From the NCBI GenBank assembly GCA_047722305.1, contig JBDNYM010000053.1:1-13356 (forward strand): DNA of 13,356 bases, in the 5' to 3' direction. The DNA comes from JAKVJE01 sp047722305. GTDB lineage: Bacteria > Actinomycetota > Actinomycetes > Actinomycetales > Microbacteriaceae. Shown here piece by piece: positions 1 through 6,784 of the stretch. The position numbers and the translations under genes are program-made. The notes beneath the pieces are model-generated. The model was not told the origin of the DNA. It did no database searches and worked only from the letters and a program-made list of their open reading frames with translations. Within the stretch, counting starts at the first letter, position 1, and each line of letters starts with the position of its first letter.

Positions 1-1073
1 ATCTGGTGGAACTCCCGCGAGCGCAGCCGCCGCATCCGCACGCCGTCGTACTTGGTCAGCGCGGTGAGCAGGACGGTGTGGATGGGGACGTTGATGCCCA
101 CCCCCAGCGTGTCGGTGCCGCAGATGACGGGCAGCAGCCCGCGCTGGGCGAGCTGCTCCACCAGCCGGCGGTAGCGGGGCAGCATGCCGGCATGGTGCAC
201 GCCCACCCCGGTCAGCAGCAACCGGTGCAGGGTGCGGCCGAACGCGGTGGTGAACTTCACGTCGCTCACCGCCTCCTTGATCCGCTCGCGCTGCGCCTTG
301 TCGGTGACGCCGAGGCTGGAGAGCGACTGGGCGGTCTCCAGCGCCGCCTCCTGGGCGAAGTGGACGACGTAGACGGGCCCCTGCTCCCGGCGCAGCAGCA
401 GCTCGACGGTGGCCGGCACCGGGGTCAGGACGTAGTCGTACGACAGCGGGACGGGCCGGGGCGCATCGGCGATCACCTCCACGTCGCGGTCGGTGCGATC
501 GTGCAGGCGCCGGGCGATGTCGGTCACATCGCCGAGCGTCGCCGACATGAGCAGAAACTGGACGCGCGGCAGCGTCAGCAGCGGCACCTGCCAGGCCCAG
601 CCGCGATCGCGGTCGCCGTAGTAGTGGAACTCGTCCATCACCACCGTGCCGACGTCGGCATCCTCGCCCTCGCGCAGCGCCATGTTGGCCAGGATCTCGG
701 CCGTGCAGCACACGATGGGCGCACCCGGGTTGATGCGCGTGTCGCCGGTGATCATGCCGACCCGGTCGCGCCCGAACGCCTCGACCAGGTCGAAGAACTT
801 CTCACTCACCAGCGCCTTGATCGGGGCCGTGTAGAACGTGCGCCGCCCCGCGCACGCCGACAGGAAGTGCAGCCCCAGCGCCACCAGCGACTTCCCCGAC
901 CCGGTGGGGGTGGAGAGGATGACGTGCTCCCCCGCCGCCAGCGCGATCAGGGCGTCCTCCTGGTGCGGATAGGGGGTGATGCCGGTGCCGCCCGCCCAGT
1001 CCAGGAACCGCTCGCACGCCTCGTCGGCGTCGAGGCTGCTGCTGACCAGGTTCCCGAGCATCGCATCCGTCAC
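1..1073 (-). CDS. DEAD/DEAH-box RNA helicase, Ski2-like (DUF3516-type), 5' part only
   Basis: ATP-dependent superfamily-2 helicase of the Ski2/Mtr4-like group, probably acting on cytoplasmic RNA. About 357 residues are visible; the C-terminal part lies beyond the left edge. Visible motifs in order: Q-motif-like PYPHQ (about 35-39), Walker A TPTGSGKS (55-62), motif Ia around YTAPIKALVSEKF (81-93), motif II DEFH (147-150), motif III SAT (177-179), then the second RecA domain with GVGVHHAGMLPRYR and GTDTLGVGINVP, both typical of Ski2-like enzymes. I chose the GTG at 1073 because a TAGGCT -10 element ends six bases before it, which fits a leaderless transcript; an in-frame ATG at 1061 is the alternative. 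The actinobacterial members I recall carry a C-terminal DUF3516 domain, which would be outside this window, so that part of the name is inference. The gene is divergent from the Nudix gene. Confidence 0.92.
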   Translation of the reverse strand, partial: MTDAMLGNLVSSSLDADEACERFLDWAGGTGITPYPHQEDALIALAAGEHVILSTPTGSGKSLVALGLHFLSACAGRRTFYTAPIKALVSEKFFDLVEAFGRDRVGMITGDTRINPGAPIVCCTAEILANMALREGEDADVGTVVMDEFHYYGDRDRGWAWQVPLLTLPRVQFLLMSATLGDVTDIARRLHDRTDRDVEVIADAPRPVPLSYDYVLTPVPATVELLLRREQGPVYVVHFAQEAALETAQSLSSLGVTDKAQRERIKEAVSDVKFTTAFGRTLHRLLLTGVGVHHAGMLPRYRRLVEQLAQRGLLPVICGTDTLGVGINVPIHTVLLTALTKYDGVRMRRLRSREFHQ

Positions 1074-1085
1074 CCGGCCAGCCTA
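1074..1085 (-). promoter_or_regulatory. Leaderless -10 promoter of the helicase gene
   Basis: On the minus strand TAGGCT (1085-1080) is followed by exactly six bases and then the GTG at 1073. This matches the TANNNT-N6-start pattern of actinobacterial leaderless mRNAs, and no Shine-Dalgarno is visible. A 17-base spacer would put the -35 region at about 1103-1108, inside the left arm of the inverted repeat. No good TTGACA-like hexamer is seen there. Confidence 0.6.
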
Positions 1086-1090
1086 GGCGT

Positions 1091-1210
1091 CGGGCGGACG
1101 CTGCCGCACAGCGATCGCGGCCGGACAGCAGGATCAGCGCGGACGATCGGCCTGTTGACGCGGCGCACAGGTGCGCGGACAGCCGATCGCTGTGCGGCAG
1201 CGTCAGCCCG
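1091..1210. repeat. Inverted repeat with 27-bp arms between divergent genes
   Basis: The left arm (1091-1117) and right arm (1184-1210) are reverse complements with one mismatch (1096/1205); the inner 21 bp (1097-1117 and 1184-1204) are perfect. The 66-base centre holds a second nested pair, CGATCGGC at 1144-1151 and GCCGATCG at 1182-1189, and a small hairpin GCGCAC-AG-GTGCGC at 1163-1176. The palindrome CGATCG occurs three times (1112, 1144, 1184). Each arm lies just upstream of a gene start in the same orientation relative to that gene and covers the expected -35 region. It could be a paired operator, a cruciform or an RNA hairpin, or a MITE/REP-like remnant. I see no target-site duplication and no coding capacity. 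Confidence 0.85.
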
Positions 1211-1211
1211 G

Positions 1212-1223
1212 TACCCTGGAGCC
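1212..1223 (+). promoter_or_regulatory. Leaderless -10 promoter of the Nudix gene
   Basis: TACCCT at 1212-1217 is followed by six bases and the ATG at 1224, so transcription probably starts at the A of the start codon. The -10 begins two bases after the right arm of the inverted repeat. The expected -35 region (about 1189-1194) falls inside that arm and does not resemble TTGACA. Confidence 0.6.
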
Positions 1224-1730
1224 ATGACCACTCCCCCTCCGTCCCACGGCTACCGAGTACGGGACCCGGGCGACGCCTGGGCGGTCGCGGCCGACGGGCG
1301 GCGGTACTGGGGGCGCTTCGGCGCGGCCGGCCTGCTGTGCGTCGACCCGCGGCGCGGCCTGCTGATGCAGCACCGCGTCGGCTGGAGCCACTTCGGCGGC
1401 ACCTGGGGCATCCCCGGAGGTGCCCGGAAACGCGGCGAGTCCGCCGAGGATGCGGCCCTGCGCGAGGCAGCGGAGGAGGCCGGGGTGCCGCAGGACGGAG
1501 TGCGCCTGTGCGGCGCGCACGTGCTCGACCTCGGGTTCTGGTCGTACGTGACCGTGTTCGCGGTGCCACAGCGCCTGTTCGAGGCGCGCCGCTGCGACGA
1601 GGAGAGCGTCGAGCTGCGCTGGGTGCCGCTCGACCAGGTCACCGATCTCAACCTGCATCCCGAGTTCGGCCGATCGTGGCCGACGGTCCGGGCGGAGTTC
1701 GCGCGCAACGCCCAACGGCTCGCGAGCTGA
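1224..1730 (+). CDS. Nudix hydrolase (MutT-like)
   Basis: A 168-residue cytosolic hydrolase that would cleave a nucleoside diphosphate linked to another group X, with Mg2+ or Mn2+. The Nudix box GX5EX7REUXEEXGU is complete at residues 66-88: G66, E72, R80-E81, E84-E85, G87, V88. The domain spans roughly residues 30-155, with WGIPGG just before the box and a final WPTVRAEFARN helix. The length is normal for a single-domain Nudix protein. Substrate cannot be told from the box: sanitation of oxidised nucleotides, ADP-ribose hydrolysis or an mRNA-cap-like role are all possible. The start is supported by a leaderless -10 six bases upstream. The frame stays open far upstream into the helicase region, but that part is only the antisense of the helicase gene. 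It converges on the racemase gene with a 25-bp gap. Confidence 0.9.
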   Translation: MTTPPPSHGYRVRDPGDAWAVAADGRRYWGRFGAAGLLCVDPRRGLLMQHRVGWSHFGGTWGIPGGARKRGESAEDAALREAAEEAGVPQDGVRLCGAHVLDLGFWSYVTVFAVPQRLFEARRCDEESVELRWVPLDQVTDLNLHPEFGRSWPTVRAEFARNAQRLAS

Positions 1731-1737
1731 GCCAGCG

Positions 1738-1755
1738 CCCCGGACCGGACCGGGG
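1738..1755. terminator. Possible bidirectional hairpin terminator between convergent genes
   Basis: CCCCGG (1738-1743) pairs with CCGGGG (1750-1755) around a six-base loop, exactly in the 25-bp gap between the Nudix stop and the racemase stop. There is no T tract on either side, so it is at best a non-canonical terminator. The position is the main support. Confidence 0.4.
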
Positions 1756-2610
1756 TCACTGCCCGAGCAGGATCTCCGTCGCCCCCGGCACCGGCTCGTC
1801 GACGGCCCCGACCGCCGCGAGCGGATCATCGAGCTCCGCTCCGGCATCCCCGGCACCAGCATCCCCGGCACCAGCATCCCCAGCGCCAGCATCCCCGGCA
1901 CCAGCGCCGGCATCAGCACTGAGGCCCAGCCGCCGCAGCGTCTGCCGGGCGACCGCCCCGGAGCTGTCGAACAGCTGCATGCCGGGCAGAGCGGCCTGGA
2001 TGCGGTCGGCGACCAGCGGGTAGTGCGTGCAGCCCAGCACCACGCCGGTGGCCGCGGCCGGGGTCTGGGCTGCGGCACCGGCGATGGCGGCGTCGATGCG
2101 GGCGTCGTCGGCGTCCTGGATGGCCTCTGCGAGGTCCGGCGAGCCGACGATGCTGGCCCGCTCCCCGGCGGCGAACGCGTCGAGCAGCCCGCGCAGGTAG
2201 TCGCTGCGGGCCGTCACCTGGGTGGCCCACACGGCGAAGCGGTCGCAGCGCTCCGCGGCCGGCTTCACCGCGGGGACGGTGCCGATCACGGGCACTCCGG
2301 GCTCGAAGCGGGCCCGCACCGCGGGCAGCGCCGTCACGGACGCGGTGTTGCAGGCGAGGACGATCGCCTGCGCGCCGGCACCGATCGCCTGCTGCGCCAG
2401 CTGGATGACGCGGCCGATGACGTCCGCAGGCTCGCGCTCCCCCCAGGGCGAACCGTCGGGGTCCGAGCACAGCAGCAGGCGGACGCCGGGGACGAGCCTG
2501 GCCAGCCATCGGGCGGTGGGAAGCAGCCCCTTGCCGGAGTCGATCAGGGCGATGGTGGTGGGCGCAGGAGGGGCGGGCGCTGAAGGAGTGGACACTGTGG
2601 GGTCGGGCAC
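1756..2610 (-). CDS. murI: Glutamate racemase-family protein (Asp/Glu racemase, MurI-like)
   Basis: Cofactor-independent Asp/Glu racemase family, 284 residues. MurI would interconvert L- and D-glutamate in the cytoplasm for peptidoglycan synthesis. Visible motifs: IALIDSGKGLLP with Asp24-Ser25, ACNTAS with the first catalytic Cys87, and GCTHYPL with the second Cys194 followed by His196. The first motif departs from the usual DSGVGGL, and the conserved PYG region reads SPWGE, so this may be a specialised paralogue rather than the main MurI. The racemase fold appears to end near residue 230. The rest is an Asp/Ala/Gly-rich tail from a 15-bp tandem repeat plus about 25 further residues. The GTG start at 2610 is supported by TACGAT seven bases upstream. 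It is divergent from the Ppx gene. Confidence 0.75.
   Translation of the reverse strand: MPDPTVSTPSAPAPPAPTTIALIDSGKGLLPTARWLARLVPGVRLLLCSDPDGSPWGEREPADVIGRVIQLAQQAIGAGAQAIVLACNTASVTALPAVRARFEPGVPVIGTVPAVKPAAERCDRFAVWATQVTARSDYLRGLLDAFAAGERASIVGSPDLAEAIQDADDARIDAAIAGAAAQTPAAATGVVLGCTHYPLVADRIQAALPGMQLFDSSGAVARQTLRRLGLSADAGAGAGDAGAGDAGAGDAGAGDAGAELDDPLAAVGAVDEPVPGATEILLGQ
1845..1904. repeat. 15-bp tandem repeat inside the racemase 3' end
   Basis: Four adjacent 15-bp units begin at 1845, 1860, 1875 and 1890. Units 1, 2 and 4 are identical (catccccggcaccag) and unit 3 differs at two bases; decayed copies continue to about 1920. Because the unit is a multiple of three, copy-number change keeps the frame. 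On the minus strand it encodes a GDAGA/DAGAG pentapeptide repeat near residues 233-258. This is a plausible variable-number site. Confidence 0.85.
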
Positions 2611-2623
2611 ACCCGGAATCGTA
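2611..2623 (-). promoter_or_regulatory. Leaderless -10 promoter of the racemase gene
   Basis: On the minus strand TACGAT (2623-2618) is followed by seven bases and the GTG at 2610, with no Shine-Dalgarno. It lies in the 44-bp gap facing the Ppx promoter; its expected -35 position (about 2641-2646) overlaps the -10 of the opposite promoter. Confidence 0.5.
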
Positions 2624-2642
2624 GTCCCGCCGGGGTACCGGA

Positions 2643-2654
2643 TAGTCTGGGTGC
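2643..2654 (+). promoter_or_regulatory. Leaderless -10 promoter of the Ppx/GppA gene
   Basis: TAGTCT at 2643-2648 is followed by exactly six bases and the ATG at 2655. No Shine-Dalgarno is present. The expected -35 position (about 2620-2625) overlaps the racemase -10 on the other strand. Confidence 0.6.
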
Positions 2655-3626
2655 ATGCGCCTCGGCATCCTCGACGTCGGATCGAACACCGTCCATCTGG
2701 TCGTGGTCGAGGCCGCTCCGGGCGCCCGTCCCACTCCCAGTGGTTCGCACAAGACCTCGCTGCGGCTCATGCGGTTCATCGGCGAGGACGGCGCGCTCTC
2801 CGAGGCGGGCGTCGACGCCCTCTGCGAGGCGATCGAGGGCGCGGCCGAGCTGTCCCGGGCCGACAGGGTCGAGATCATGCTGCCGATGGCCACCTCGGCG
2901 GTGCGCGACGCCACCAACAGCGAGGAGGTGCTGGCCGCGGTCCGCGAGCGCACCGGCATCGCCTTGCGCGTGCTCACGGGGGCCGAGGAAGCCCGGCTCA
3001 CGTTCCTGGCGATCCGGCGCTGGTTCGGCTGGTCGGCGGGGTCGCTGCTGATGTTCGACATCGGCGGCGGTTCGCTGGAGATCGCCGTCGGCGGCAACGA
3101 GTACCCGGATGTGGCGGTCTCGGTTCCCCTGGGCGCGGCCCGGCAGACGCACGCGTTCCTGCGGCACAACCCGCCCGAGCCGGCGGAGGTCACGGCCCTG
3201 CGGAAGTCGGCGCGGCGCACGCTGCGGAAGGCGGCGGAGGCCTTCGCGGGCTTGCCCGACCCCGATCTGGCCATCGGCTCGTCGAAGACGATCCGCTCGC
3301 TGGCCCAGTTGGCGGGCGCCGAACGGCAGATCGGGCCGCAGGCGGTGACGACGCTGCGCCGCAGCGGACTGGCGAAGTGGCTGCCGATGCTGACCGAGCT
3401 GCCGGCGGACGCCTTGGAGCGGCTGCCCGGTGTCACCGGCGACCGTTCGGCGCAGATCGCGGCCGGCGCGGTGGTGCTGCACGAGGCGATGCGCGTGTTC
3501 GGCGTCCGCAGCCTGGTCACCAGCCCCTGGGCGCTGCGCGAGGGGCTGGTGCTGCGCTATCTGGACAGCCTGCCCGGGGATGCGGACGATCTCACCCAGC
3601 AGCGGCTGCCGGCTCCGCGGCGTTAG
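2655..3626 (+). CDS. Exopolyphosphatase / ppGpp phosphatase family protein (Ppx/GppA)
   Basis: ASKHA-fold phosphatase of the Ppx/GppA family, 323 residues. Family members release phosphate from polyphosphate ends or convert pppGpp to ppGpp in the cytoplasm. The N-terminal phosphate-1 motif is LDVGSNT (6-12), the acidic LTGAEEARL (108-116) holds the expected catalytic Glu, and the phosphate-2 motif is DIGGGSLE (135-142). The conserved C-terminal TSPWALREGLVLRYLD closes the two-domain core. The length is that of the short actinobacterial Ppx type without the C-terminal HD extension of E. coli Ppx, so polyphosphate versus pppGpp preference cannot be decided. Actinobacteria often carry two such genes; this could be either. 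The ATG is supported by a -10 six bases before it. It converges on the amidase with a 14-bp gap. Confidence 0.9.
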   Translation: MRLGILDVGSNTVHLVVVEAAPGARPTPSGSHKTSLRLMRFIGEDGALSEAGVDALCEAIEGAAELSRADRVEIMLPMATSAVRDATNSEEVLAAVRERTGIALRVLTGAEEARLTFLAIRRWFGWSAGSLLMFDIGGGSLEIAVGGNEYPDVAVSVPLGAARQTHAFLRHNPPEPAEVTALRKSARRTLRKAAEAFAGLPDPDLAIGSSKTIRSLAQLAGAERQIGPQAVTTLRRSGLAKWLPMLTELPADALERLPGVTGDRSAQIAAGAVVLHEAMRVFGVRSLVTSPWALREGLVLRYLDSLPGDADDLTQQRLPAPRR

Positions 3627-3640
3627 GCCCCGGCGGCGTC

Positions 3641-5149
3641 CTACAGCCGGAGGGCGCCGAGATCGGGTTCCCAGGAAGCCGACCCGGTGGCGTCCTGCAG
3701 CTGGGCCGCGGCGCCCAGCAGCATCCCCTCCGTGCCGGGGCCGCCGACCAGCTGGACCCCCATGGGGACGCCGTCGGCGATCAGCACGGGCACGGTGATG
3801 GCGGGCAGCCCGACGACGTTGATCCACGAGGTGTAGGGCTCGTACTGGCACTGTTGGGCGAAGTTGCGCTCGGGGTCGTCGGGGTCGAACCAGCCGATGG
3901 GGCGCGGGGTCTGCGCCAGCACCGGGGTCAGCAGCAGGTCGTAGCGGCGCAGCAGCTGGACGGCGTCGCGCTCGTAGCGGCCGAACGTCTCGACGGCCTG
4001 GGCGACCTCGACGGCGCTGCGCTGCCGCCCCTGCTCGACCGCCCAGCGGGTCATCGGCTCCAGCAACGCGTACTGCTCCGGGGGCAGGGCGGCGACGGCG
4101 GCCGCCATGTTCGTGTGCCAGAGGGTGCGGAAGCGGCGCGCGTAGTCGGCGACGGGCGGCAACGGCACGTCCGTATCGAGGTCGGCTCCGGCGGTGCCGA
4201 GGATGCGGGCTGCGGTCCCGAGGGCCTGGCGCGCGGGCTCCCCCAGCACGATGTCCAGGCTCTGCGACCACGGCGACTCGGTGCTGACTCCGATGTGGAG
4301 TCCAGCCACGCCGTCGTCCCGTCGTCTCCACGCCGCCAGCTGGTCGGTGAAGGAGCGCTCCGGGCCGGCACCGGCATCCCGGCCGGCCTCCGCGGTGGCC
4401 ATCGTCGCGCGGATGCGCCCGTCGGCGTCCCGCGGTGCCATGGCATCGAGCAGCAGCGCCGCGTCGGCGGCATTGCGCGCGATCGCCCCCGCCGTGGCGA
4501 AGCCCCCGAGGGTGCCCACCCCGGATTGGGCGGGGACGAGCCCGCGGCCGGGCTTGAGCCCGACCAGCCCGCAGGCGGCGGCCGGGATGCGGATCGACCC
4601 GCCCCCGTCGTTGCCGGGAGCCAGCGGCAGCATCCGGGCGGCCACGGCCACGGCCGCCCCGCCGCTGGATCCGCCGGGACCGCAGTTCAGCGCCCAGGGG
4701 TTGCGCGGCGGCGGGAACACGAGGTTCTCGGTGTACCCGTTCATCCCGAGCTCCGGGGTGGCGGTCTTGCCGAGGCTCACCCCGCCGGCGGCGTCGAGGT
4801 CGCGCACCAGCGGAGCGTCCTCATCCGCGATGCGATCGGCGAATGCCCGGGAGCCGAGCGTGGTGCGCACCCCGGCCCGGTCGAAAAGGTCCTTGTCGGC
4901 GAACGGGATGCCCCACAGCGGCGGCCGAGGCGCCTCCGGGTCGGCACGGCGGGCGGCGTCGAGGTCGCGGGCTCGCCGCAGCGCCCGCTCGGCGGTGACG
5001 GTGTGGAAGGCGTGCAGCTCGGGATCGAGCCGCTGCACGCGTTCCAGAAAGGCCGCGCAGACCTCGACGGCCGTCGTATCCCCCGCAGACAGCCGCGCCC
5101 GCAGCTCGACCGCGCTCAGCGAGCACAGTCCAGTTGCGGGCGACGGCAT
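3641..5149 (-). CDS. Amidase (amidase signature family)
   Basis: Serine amidase of the amidase signature family, about 502 residues, hydrolysing an amide to acid and ammonia or amine in the cytosol. The Ser-cisSer-Lys triad is complete: Lys86 in GIPFADKDLF, Ser161 in GPGGSSGG and nucleophile Ser185 in NDGGGSIRIPA. The 75- and 24-residue spacings equal those of FAAH (K142, S217, S241). Asn, Asp and Gly residues around the oxyanion loop are intact. Substrate is not readable; a GatA role is unlikely because gatB and gatC are absent nearby. The start is uncertain: I chose ATG 5149. An in-frame TTG at 5179 lies six bases after the aldehyde dehydrogenase stop and would couple the two genes. Neither has a good Shine-Dalgarno. 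It probably shares the dehydrogenase transcript. Confidence 0.9.
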   Translation of the reverse strand: MPSPATGLCSLSAVELRARLSAGDTTAVEVCAAFLERVQRLDPELHAFHTVTAERALRRARDLDAARRADPEAPRPPLWGIPFADKDLFDRAGVRTTLGSRAFADRIADEDAPLVRDLDAAGGVSLGKTATPELGMNGYTENLVFPPPRNPWALNCGPGGSSGGAAVAVAARMLPLAPGNDGGGSIRIPAAACGLVGLKPGRGLVPAQSGVGTLGGFATAGAIARNAADAALLLDAMAPRDADGRIRATMATAEAGRDAGAGPERSFTDQLAAWRRRDDGVAGLHIGVSTESPWSQSLDIVLGEPARQALGTAARILGTAGADLDTDVPLPPVADYARRFRTLWHTNMAAAVAALPPEQYALLEPMTRWAVEQGRQRSAVEVAQAVETFGRYERDAVQLLRRYDLLLTPVLAQTPRPIGWFDPDDPERNFAQQCQYEPYTSWINVVGLPAITVPVLIADGVPMGVQLVGGPGTEGMLLGAAAQLQDATGSASWEPDLGALRL

Positions 5150-5185
5150 GGGAAGCGGCGAGCAGGCCGATCGGGACAAGCCCGG

Positions 5186-6703
5186 TCAGTACAGCCCGAA
5201 GCCCCCCTCGGCCAGGTTGATGTAGATGTTCTTCGTCTGCGTGTAGGCGTTGAGGATGTCCTTGTGGGTCTCGCGACCGATGCCGGACTTCTTGTAGCCG
5301 CCGAACGGCGCGCCGGCGCCGATCTGGTTGTAGGTGTTGACCCACATGCGGCCGGTCTGCACGCCGCGGGCGACGCGCATCGCCCGGTTGATGTCACGGG
5401 TCCAGACTGCGCCGCCGAGGCCGTACTCGGACTCGTTGGCCTGGGCGATGGCATCCGCCTCGTCCTTGAACTTGATGACGACGCCGACCGGCCCGAAGAT
5501 CTCCTCGCGCGCGCAGCGGTCGGTGTTCTTCACATCGGTGAGCAGGGTGGGCTCCATGAAGGCGCCCTGGGCCAGCGGGCCCTCGGTGATGCGGTGGCCG
5601 CCGGTGAGCAGCGTGGCGCCCTCCTCCTGGCCGATCTTCACGTAGTCGAGGATCTTCTCCAGCTGGCGCTCGTTGACCTGGGCGCCCATCTGCACGCCGT
5701 CCTCCCAGGGGAGGCCGACCTTCACCTTCGGGAAGGCCTCCTGCAGCGCCGCGATGAAGCGATCGTAGATGCCCTCCTGCACGAAGATGCGCGATCCGGC
5801 GCAGCACACCTGGCCCTGGTTGAACAGGATGCCCAGCTGCACGCCTTCGATGGCGCGATCGAAGTCGGCGTCGTCGAAGAAGATGTTCGCCGACTTGCCG
5901 CCCAGCTCGAGGGTGGCGGGGATGAGCCGCTTGGCGGCGGCCTCGGCCACCTTGTAGCCGACTTCGGTCGACCCGGTGAAAGCGAGCTTGTCGAACCCGT
6001 CGTGGTCGAGCATGTACTGGCCCGAGTCGGACCCGCGGCCGGTGATGATGTTGACCACGCCGGCGGGCAGCACTTCGGCCAGGATCTTGCCGAGTTCGAG
6101 CAGGCTGAGCGAGGTGGACGAGCTGGGGTGGATGACCACCGTGTCACCGGCGGCGATCACCGGGGCGAGCTTCCAGGCGGCCATGAGCAGCGGGAAGTTC
6201 CAGGGCACGATCTGCCCGACCACGCCGATGGGCTCGCGGATGGCGAGGCTCAGCGTGTTGTCGTCGATGAACTTGGCCGTGTCCTCCTCGCCGCGGATGA
6301 CGCCGGCGAAGTAGCGGAAGTGGTCGATGCTGAAAGCGACATCCACGCCGCGGGTCTCGCGCAGCGGCTTGCCGTTGTCGAGGGTCTCGACCAGCGCGAT
6401 GTGGTCGGCCTCCTCTTCGAGGCGGTCGGCGATGTCGAGCAGGTACTTGGCGCGGGTGGCGACGTTGACGTGGCGCCAGGAGTCTAGGGCCCGGTGCGCG
6501 GCGGCGACGGCGCGATCGACGTCGGCGTGGGTGGCGGCGGCGAACTCGGCCAGGGGCTTCCCCGTGGAGGGGTTGTAGCTGGTCAGGCGCGCACCGTCGG
6601 ACGACGGCACCCACTGGCCGTCGATGAGCAGGTCGTAGACGGGGTCGATGGCGTCGGCCGGCACCGAGGATGCCGTCTGAGACGCAGAGATGGTTTCAGT
6701 CAT
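5186..6703 (-). CDS. NAD-dependent aldehyde dehydrogenase (AldA-like)
   Basis: Aldehyde dehydrogenase superfamily, 505 residues, oxidising an aldehyde to a carboxylic acid with NAD(P)+ in the cytosol. Catalytic elements: PWNF with Asn169, FTGSTEVG (242-249) for the cofactor, ELGGKS with general base Glu266, and QVCCAG with catalytic Cys300. EIFGPV and the C-terminal PFGGYKKSGIGRE are also intact. The sequence reads like the Staphylococcus AldA type. The cofactor-ribose Lys of ALDH2 (K192 in KVAEQT) is His192 here, in IHPSSSTSLS, and the following Glu is Ser; AldA, as I remember it, has Gln at that place. Substrate is open: acetaldehyde, betaine aldehyde or other aliphatic aldehydes. Unlike its neighbours it has a strong Shine-Dalgarno and a conventional promoter. 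The downstream amidase follows within a few bases. Confidence 0.93.
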   Translation of the reverse strand: MTETISASQTASSVPADAIDPVYDLLIDGQWVPSSDGARLTSYNPSTGKPLAEFAAATHADVDRAVAAAHRALDSWRHVNVATRAKYLLDIADRLEEEADHIALVETLDNGKPLRETRGVDVAFSIDHFRYFAGVIRGEEDTAKFIDDNTLSLAIREPIGVVGQIVPWNFPLLMAAWKLAPVIAAGDTVVIHPSSSTSLSLLELGKILAEVLPAGVVNIITGRGSDSGQYMLDHDGFDKLAFTGSTEVGYKVAEAAAKRLIPATLELGGKSANIFFDDADFDRAIEGVQLGILFNQGQVCCAGSRIFVQEGIYDRFIAALQEAFPKVKVGLPWEDGVQMGAQVNERQLEKILDYVKIGQEEGATLLTGGHRITEGPLAQGAFMEPTLLTDVKNTDRCAREEIFGPVGVVIKFKDEADAIAQANESEYGLGGAVWTRDINRAMRVARGVQTGRMWVNTYNQIGAGAPFGGYKKSGIGRETHKDILNAYTQTKNIYINLAEGGFGLY

Positions 6704-6719
6704 GAGGAGCTACCTCCTT
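6704..6719 (-). promoter_or_regulatory. Strong Shine-Dalgarno of the aldehyde dehydrogenase gene
   Basis: On the minus strand AAGGAGGT precedes the ATG at 6703 with a spacing of about nine bases after GGAGG. It is the best ribosome binding site in the window and fixes the start codon. Confidence 0.85.
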
Positions 6720-6740
6720 GTAACGTTCGATCATTGGCAC

Positions 6741-6773
6741 GTCATGTCTATGACTCCGGACCCGACGGGTCAA
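6741..6773 (-). promoter_or_regulatory. Conventional promoter of aldehyde dehydrogenase-amidase, with overlapping palindrome
   Basis: On the minus strand TTGACC (6773-6768) and TAGACA (6750-6745) are separated by exactly 17 bases, a near-consensus housekeeping sigma promoter. Transcription would start near 6738, giving a leader of about 35 bases. The palindrome GTCAT-N4-ATGAC at 6741-6754 overlaps the -10 and the end of the spacer and could be an operator half of a repressor site. Confidence 0.6.
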
Positions 6774-6784
6774 GGGCAAAGACA

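Noticed and set aside
1091..1210. A proven insertion element (MITE) with terminal inverted repeats
   Set aside because: No target-site duplication is visible and no second copy exists in the window, so I report it only as an inverted repeat with open function.
6..1223. Possible long N-terminal extension of the Nudix protein, or a fusion with an upstream protein
   Set aside because: The open frame upstream is the exact codon-for-codon antisense of the helicase gene and runs through the inverted repeat; the Nudix start at 1224 has its own -10 element.
3611..3655. Terminator hairpin between the convergent Ppx and amidase genes
   Set aside because: Only short, interrupted GC complementarity is present and there is no T tract; pairing is no better than expected in such GC-rich DNA.
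2222..6487. A 1421-codon open frame on the plus strand
   Set aside because: It lies antisense to the racemase, amidase and dehydrogenase and out of frame through the Ppx gene, all of which show intact catalytic motifs. Its translation is Gly/Arg/Ala/His-rich without any domain, as expected for the opposite strand of GC-rich genes.
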